DNA of 64,000 nt from Zygnema cylindricum (lineage: Eukaryota > Streptophyta > Zygnematophyceae > Zygnematales > Zygnemataceae): the NCBI GenBank assembly GCA_037447655.1, contig JBBHKE010002347.1, forward strand, positions 62,001-126,000. The letters run 5' to 3'. Position numbers and translations under genes: made by a program. Shown here piece by piece: positions 59,040-64,000 of the stretch (the stretch's first letter is position 1; each line of letters opens with the position of its first letter). The notes beneath the pieces are model-generated. The model ran no database searches. It worked only from the letters and a program-made list of their open reading frames with translations, and had not been told where the DNA came from.

Positions 59040-61477
59040 CGACCGCCACACTAATTTGTATTTGTGTGTTATTTGGGTTTTGCAGGACCGTACATACATA
59101 CATTTCGCTTTCGCGTCGAGCGTACATATTTATTTCTCGCCGTAATTTTTCGCCGACGACGTATTGTCGCGTTAGCCTTGACCGTACATATTTATTATTC
59201 CCGTAATTTCAGACGACGATGAAATTTACTGTTCGTGTCCGTACCTACGCTTTTAACGTACTTATAATTTTATTGTACCTGCATCTCTCAAAATTCCGGC
59301 TAACGACGAATTTGATCGTTTCGCGCGAAGGAGCATCTCGGCCTTCGACGCAGAAATATACAATTTTCGAAATATAACATCTGGACCGTTGACGCGATGT
59401 ACAAACGAGTCGACTGTCAATTTTGACGACGCTTCCCGATTGGTCTATTATAAGTTGTGAACCATTTGGAGGTTCACGCGTTCACACGTAGATAGGAAGG
59501 GTTTTAATCGGTAGGTTATAGATTCTGTAACGTAGGGCATGGGATTCCGACCGCCTATTGGCTGAATCCAAATTAGACGCAATATTACATAACATGCTAC
59601 AATCCTATAGGCTCGTTTTTGCTAGGCGTAGACGTTGGTACTTAGTTCATTTTAGATTATTTCCTGCACACAATTTTAAAGTGCAGGAATAATTATTTTC
59701 AGTATTGAAGATTTTTTGCAGCCATCGTTTCCTTTGTAAAATTGTCTAGACAGCTTAGAGGCGATTTTCTGCCTTAGCGTGAAGTGTCTAGTTTCTATTA
59801 CATTATCAATCTCTTGTAAAACCTGACATATTAATTTATACGGCTTCGGCCAAGACCTACACGATTTCCCTTCAACACTTTTCGTCCGTTTGAGTGGATT
59901 CTGATCGCGTCTTGATAACACAAACTTCTTTTCCCGGCTGTGGCTGAACTTTAATATGTGTTCTATGTTGGAATATCATTTGTTTGTTTTTATTTCTTGT
60001 GATTAAGTATTTATTTCTATTTGGCTTATGCGTATCTTTTAAGTTTGGTTATCTCAAACCTCATAAGTGTTTTGTATATTGTCGTTTTTCTGTTTTTGTT
60101 TTTTCTTCTCGGTTGTTTCTATTTTGAATTATTATCTTTAAGTCTAAATTCAGATTGTCTTCGATAAGATAACTCTTGCAAGGAATATAAATAGACTGTG
60201 GGGCCTAGTGGGCATCCATCGGCTTAGTATTCCTGCACTTGAAAATTGTCGTCTCATTCTCCATTGTTATTTTCAATTCATTTTGTTTTTTCAAATTCGG
60301 TTATATAAAAAGAAAAAAAATATATTCAAAAATCAAAAATATATATAATTTCTTAACATTGGTCAACATTGTGTCACTTTGATCATACGTTATTGGACAT
60401 TGGGTCACATTTGTCGACATTGATGTAGATCAACCCTTAATTTCTCTAATTTCTTGTATTTTTAGGACATTTTATACCAATTTCTGCATAATTATCGCAA
60501 TTTCAGTATACTTCCGGCAGATTTATCCATATTGCTTAATATTTATACACATATAGTCGAAATCTCTCCACATTTCTCCAAATTTCCGCACATCTCTCTC
60601 AATTTTAGCACATTAGTTTACCAATTTCGCACATTGTCTAAGCGTGTTGCAGATCTTTAGGATATTCTACTGTGCTAGTGCCTCTATTTACCAATCTAAC
60701 TGATTTCGCGTGTGGGTATGTTTCTTTCTCACTTGTATCCTACCCCACATATCGACCGTTGGACTATCATATTTGGAGAGGATTAGACTTAGAGCCGATT
60801 CAATCTGGGAGTTTGACAAAACACTGGTTGTAACTATCAAACGCGGTCCACGGTTAACAATCACCAGATTGTTAACGGTGCTTTGTAAGTATCACAATGC
60901 CTTGCGGGTGTAAGAGCGTGTTAGGATAGTTGACTGATCGTTAGATGGAACGAGATTGGAGTGGATTTGCTCGAATCCACTCATACTGAGCATTGCATTT
61001 TTCCAGATTTCTATGCTGGCTATCTGGCCCTGAGTGGCCTTGGCTGAGTTTGCTTTGCTTGGTGTTGGATTTCTTCCTTAGATCTTGCCGTTGGTGGCAT
61101 TGGTTAGTTCCTTTGTGGATTGTGCCGCTTTAGATCTGCACTTGTGAGTGCTTTGATAGTAAGTTATTTGCCTTTATAGATCTAACCCTTCGGCCTTGCC
61201 CCCTTGTTTGCAGGGTACAAGGTTTCGGTAATACGACTTCCTGATAGATCTGGCAATCGAGGTCCTGTTAGAGATTGATTGGTTGATTGGACAAGTGAGT
61301 GATGTGGTCAGTCATTTGAAGCATCTCGTATAGATCGATTTTGATATCTGGTCGTCATTTGGTTTTATTACTTTTATGCCCGATGATTGAGATAATCTTG
61401 ATTATCCTTTCGGAACCACCCGATCTTCGGCCTCGTTTAGGCCCAAAAAATGAGGACCATCAGACTTACCTAGTCTT
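59040..61477. other. Non-coding leader of the second retroelement
   Basis: Apart from the TATA box I see no coding signal. Words such as acattgtgtcac and acattgggtcac recur near 60360-60420. Open frames here are short and unlike known proteins. Confidence 0.45.
60186..60193 (+). promoter_or_regulatory. TATA box in the long leader or LTR of the second retroelement
   Basis: TATAAATA in the context ggaatataaatagactgtgggg, about 1.2 kb after the putative LTR start. It is the only strong TATA match in that stretch. Confidence 0.45.
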
Positions 61478-62880
61478 TTGGACCATCCTTCCTCGGATAT
61501 CTCGGGTCAAATTTCCCCTTCGTTTCGATTTTCTCTCACCTCAGTATCTTCCTTATCATCAGTCTCTTCCACATTTTTCGAGGAAGAATCTGACCACGAT
61601 TCCCTTGACGGGTCAAATTCCAATTCATTATCTTTTTGGTTTCCACAAATTAGAAATCCATTATTAGCCCCAATCATTCAATTATTGGAAATGGCTTCCA
61701 CATCCGAGGGAGGGGGTCGCCTTCATTTCTGTTTTTCAGGAATGTAAGACCCTATCTCATTTGCGTATGTTATTCGACACCGAAATGTGCGATCTTGCAA
61801 TACGGTACCAAGATCGGTTTGACCTCTGGGTTGCTTTTACTTGCGATGACAGAGTTTTCTCCATCTTTTGATGGGAGTCCTGCTATTATAAGAAAACCAG
61901 AAATTCCTTATCAACTGGCTATCCCGGAAGACCTTGATCTCAACGGCGATGTTATTACAACACCAAAACCAGAAATTCCTTATCAACTAGCTATCCAGGA
62001 AGACCTTGATCTCAACGGCGATGTTATTACAGCACCAGTTGCGGAATTACCGCAACAGTGTGCCAAAGCTGCACGTGCTGGAATCCCGGCACGACAAGCG
62101 ATGACGATCCCTATACTGGATCCGTTTTCAATCATGTTTGAAATGTTGTAAGCGGAATACCATATGCAAAACCCTCACCAAGTTTGAGAGTTAATGAACT
62201 TTGAACGGAAATCACGAGAGATAGCCCCTGCCATGCGTGCTCTTATGGAAGCTCTTCCTGAAGCATTGCCGGACTTAATGTCGGATGCTGAAGTTGTCCA
62301 GAAATTCGTAGGACAGTTTCTGAGTCAGTCTAAGTAATTTATCCAAAGTCACTTGACTCAAACCTAGGGCTTGAAGTTCACTTTCGACCAAGTCGCCCAG
62401 CATGTCGTGGAATATAAAATGCAAAATTGTTGGTGGGAAACCCATGACCGCCCTAAAGAGCTCGCAAAAGAACCTATTGTTCAACCATGGAACAATCACC
62501 GTCTTAACAAGCGGCCTCCTAAAGTCCCGGCCATGGGAACCCCACCCGCTGCTCTCGGAAATAGATTATGTTTTCGTTGTGGGAAAACGGGGCATGATGC
62601 CCAAATGTGTCGCGACAAAACTGCTACCTGTACACATTCCAAGCAAACAGAACATTATGTCCAACGTTGTCATATAAAGAACCCAAAATTTTCCTATCAA
62701 AACCAAATTAAAAGTGGTGGCATTCTCGCTCAATTAGCAAGACCAGTTCAACCGGCTAAAGAACCGGAAAAAGACACCACTCCACCTAAGGTATCTCAAA
62801 AAGAGAGAACGTTTAGAAATGCAAGAGGAAATGGCGGTCATGATGAAAGAACAGTTTGTAGCCTTCATGACTCAAATTAA
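61478..62880 (+). pseudogene. gag: Gag-like region of the second retroelement, decayed
   Basis: A Ser-rich N-terminal frame (61478-61747) is followed by another (61795-62151). The second continues in the same frame to 62880 through four stops (TAA at 62149, then TGA, TAA and TAG up to 62367). The second frame contains a direct duplication of about 23-24 residues (KPEIPYQLAI then EDLDLNGDVIT twice, near 61895-62030). The C-terminal part has a good CCHC knuckle, CFRCGKTGHDAQMC (about 62569-62610). A second, defective knuckle (CTHSKQTEHYVQRC) has Ser and Glu at positions where Cys and Gly are expected. Gag would form the particle and bind the RNA. Confidence 0.7.
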
Positions 62881-63037
62881 ACCACAATTTACATGCATGG
62901 CTCGCACCGTTGTACACATGCCCACGTTGGCAGGTCGAATCTTATGAGATTCCACCGTCCAACTACGAGAAGCTAAGTTCGATAAAGGTTCGACCGATTA
63001 CAACCGTGACAGTAAAACTTCTAACACACGTATTTCG

Positions 63038-63670
63038 TTGTCATTTACGAAAAAACCTTCTCCTCCCTTGCCCAAAACCGCTTCAGCCATCGCGGCTGAA
63101 GCTCTCAACATAGTGGATCGAACCATACATGAAACACATTGCGTGAAAAAACCCTTGTGCGTTCTATCCACTATGATTTCTGACACTCGAAAACTCTCTT
63201 CTCCCTTTGATAGCTCAGCTGCTGGTTTACAAACACTGCGGCTGCACAAAAATCTTATTGCCATTCAGCCTATTTCCGTAGAGGAAAAAAATTCTCTTGA
63301 CCCTCAAATCAGTTTTTTGGATAACGGGAAGGGATCATTGTTGATCAATGGTATTGCTCCATCCTTGCCCCTCATGGATACGGGTGCAAAACTGGTGATA
63401 TTGGGCTCAAGCTTTGCACTCAAGCTTGGTCTAACTCCGGACAAGCTTCAGTCCACTTCTATTTGCTTGTTAACATAAGCGGGTACAACCGAGCCACTCA
63501 TAGGAATCACTAAGGAACCGCTCGTTTTCAGCGTCCAAAACAAAACGGCCACAGATTTTGCTGAGGTCTTGGTTCACGCTCTGGTCACTAAATGTAGTGA
63601 CTATGAATGCCTAGAGGGACACGACGTTATATTTTGTGTAGGGGGTGAAGTTGACATGCATGATCAGACA
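63038..63670 (+). pseudogene. pr: Aspartic protease region of the second retroelement
   Basis: A 146-aa frame (63038-63478) contains the retropepsin-like active-site block LMDTGAKLVILG (about 63369-63405), preceded by a beta-strand-like SLLINGIAPSLP. A TAA at 63476 interrupts the frame, which then continues (ITKEPLVFSVQNKT ... CLEGHDVIFCVGG) to another stop near 63729. The block order matches LTR-element proteases cleaving gag-pol. Confidence 0.65.
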
Positions 63671-63729
63671 TTTTCTTATTGGTCCACCAACTTCCCAACG
63701 CAAAATTTGCATTCCGCTAATTTCCGTTA

Positions 63730-64000
63730 GGAAACCCATTCCTGTTATGGCGGATTTGGCCACCTTCATCCCTGCATTTCTAGGCAATTCTGTGGGGGCC
63801 AAAATATTTCATTCATTGTCAGCAGAAGAAATTTTGCCTGATAGATCTTACTTGCTTGAAATTTATAGTGACCCAGGATTTTTTTTAGATATGAAAGAAT
63901 TTGATCGCATCCATAACCAAACCTTGTCAATTCCACTTTCTCTAGTTTCTCCTCCAATCCCAATCCCTACAGACTCCTTCGGGTTTCTTCCCATTAATTG
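63730..64000 (+). pseudogene. Start of the pol linker of the second retroelement
   Basis: After a frame change, + strand sequence from about 63748 to the window end is open (LATFIPAFLGNSVG ... PTDSFGFLPIN). It probably leads toward reverse transcriptase beyond the window. No catalytic motif is visible yet. Confidence 0.4.

Larger units (their letters stand above)
58983..64000 (+). mobile_element. Second LTR retrotransposon (Ty3/gypsy-like), 5' part
   Basis: A new sequence begins TGtcatgccgcatctcg exactly where the older copia pol is broken. It runs for over 2 kb without coding content, has a promoter-like TATAAATA at 60186-60193, and is followed by a gag-like region with a zinc knuckle and an aspartic protease block. 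The reverse transcriptase, 3' LTR and target duplication lie beyond the window. The LTR end and primer-binding site could not be placed. Ty3-like is inferred from the gag-protease order and DTGA motif; other LTR clades are possible. Confidence 0.6.

Overview
This is eukaryotic nuclear DNA that is almost entirely repetitive. The signs are spliceosomal intron signals, LTR retrotransposons of copia and probably Ty3 type, hAT-like and Harbinger-like DNA transposons, and long simple repeats. No bacterial operon, rRNA gene or intact tRNA gene is visible. The copia reverse transcriptase and RNase H look plant/alga-like, but the copia primer-binding site is of the half-tRNA initiator-Met type, so I do not name a species or phylum.

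Layout. (1) 1-5 kb: one copy of a large composite repeat made of degenerate pyrimidine-rich DNA, an abrupt CT-to-GA strand switch, and a GTAC/CACGTG-rich block. (2) 5.1-6.2 kb: a hAT-like element split by a second hAT-like element. (3) 6.2-9.1 kb: unrecognised sequence with one weak ORF. (4) 9.1-11.9 kb: pyrimidine-rich repeat leading into a predicted three-exon gene of unknown family (12.1-13.5 kb), the best candidate for a host gene. (5) 15.1-27.7 kb: the largest composite repeat copy, with a 21-bp minisatellite and a CTCCCT hexamer array. (6) 27.7-39 kb: hAT-like, TIR (MITE-like) and Harbinger-like elements, several nested. (7) 39-46.8 kb: an inverted copy of 20.3-27.7 kb, so two arms of about 6.5-7.5 kb face each other across about 11 kb. 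(8) 47-50.3 kb: more TIR elements and unclassified repeats. (9) 50.3-64 kb: nested LTR retrotransposons. A copia element with a perfect 5-bp target duplication sits in the gag of an older relative, and a different LTR element follows that runs off the window end.

Nearly all long open frames are side effects of low-complexity CT/GA sequence (Ser-Leu-Pro or Arg-Gly-Glu runs) and are not annotated as genes. Believable coding sequence is limited to the three-exon gene, the decayed retroelement gag/pol frames, and a few short conserved frames inside repeats. The most unusual material is the composite repeat with a conserved purine/pyrimidine strand switch, its inverted arrangement, and the clean nested insertions that give a relative order of events.
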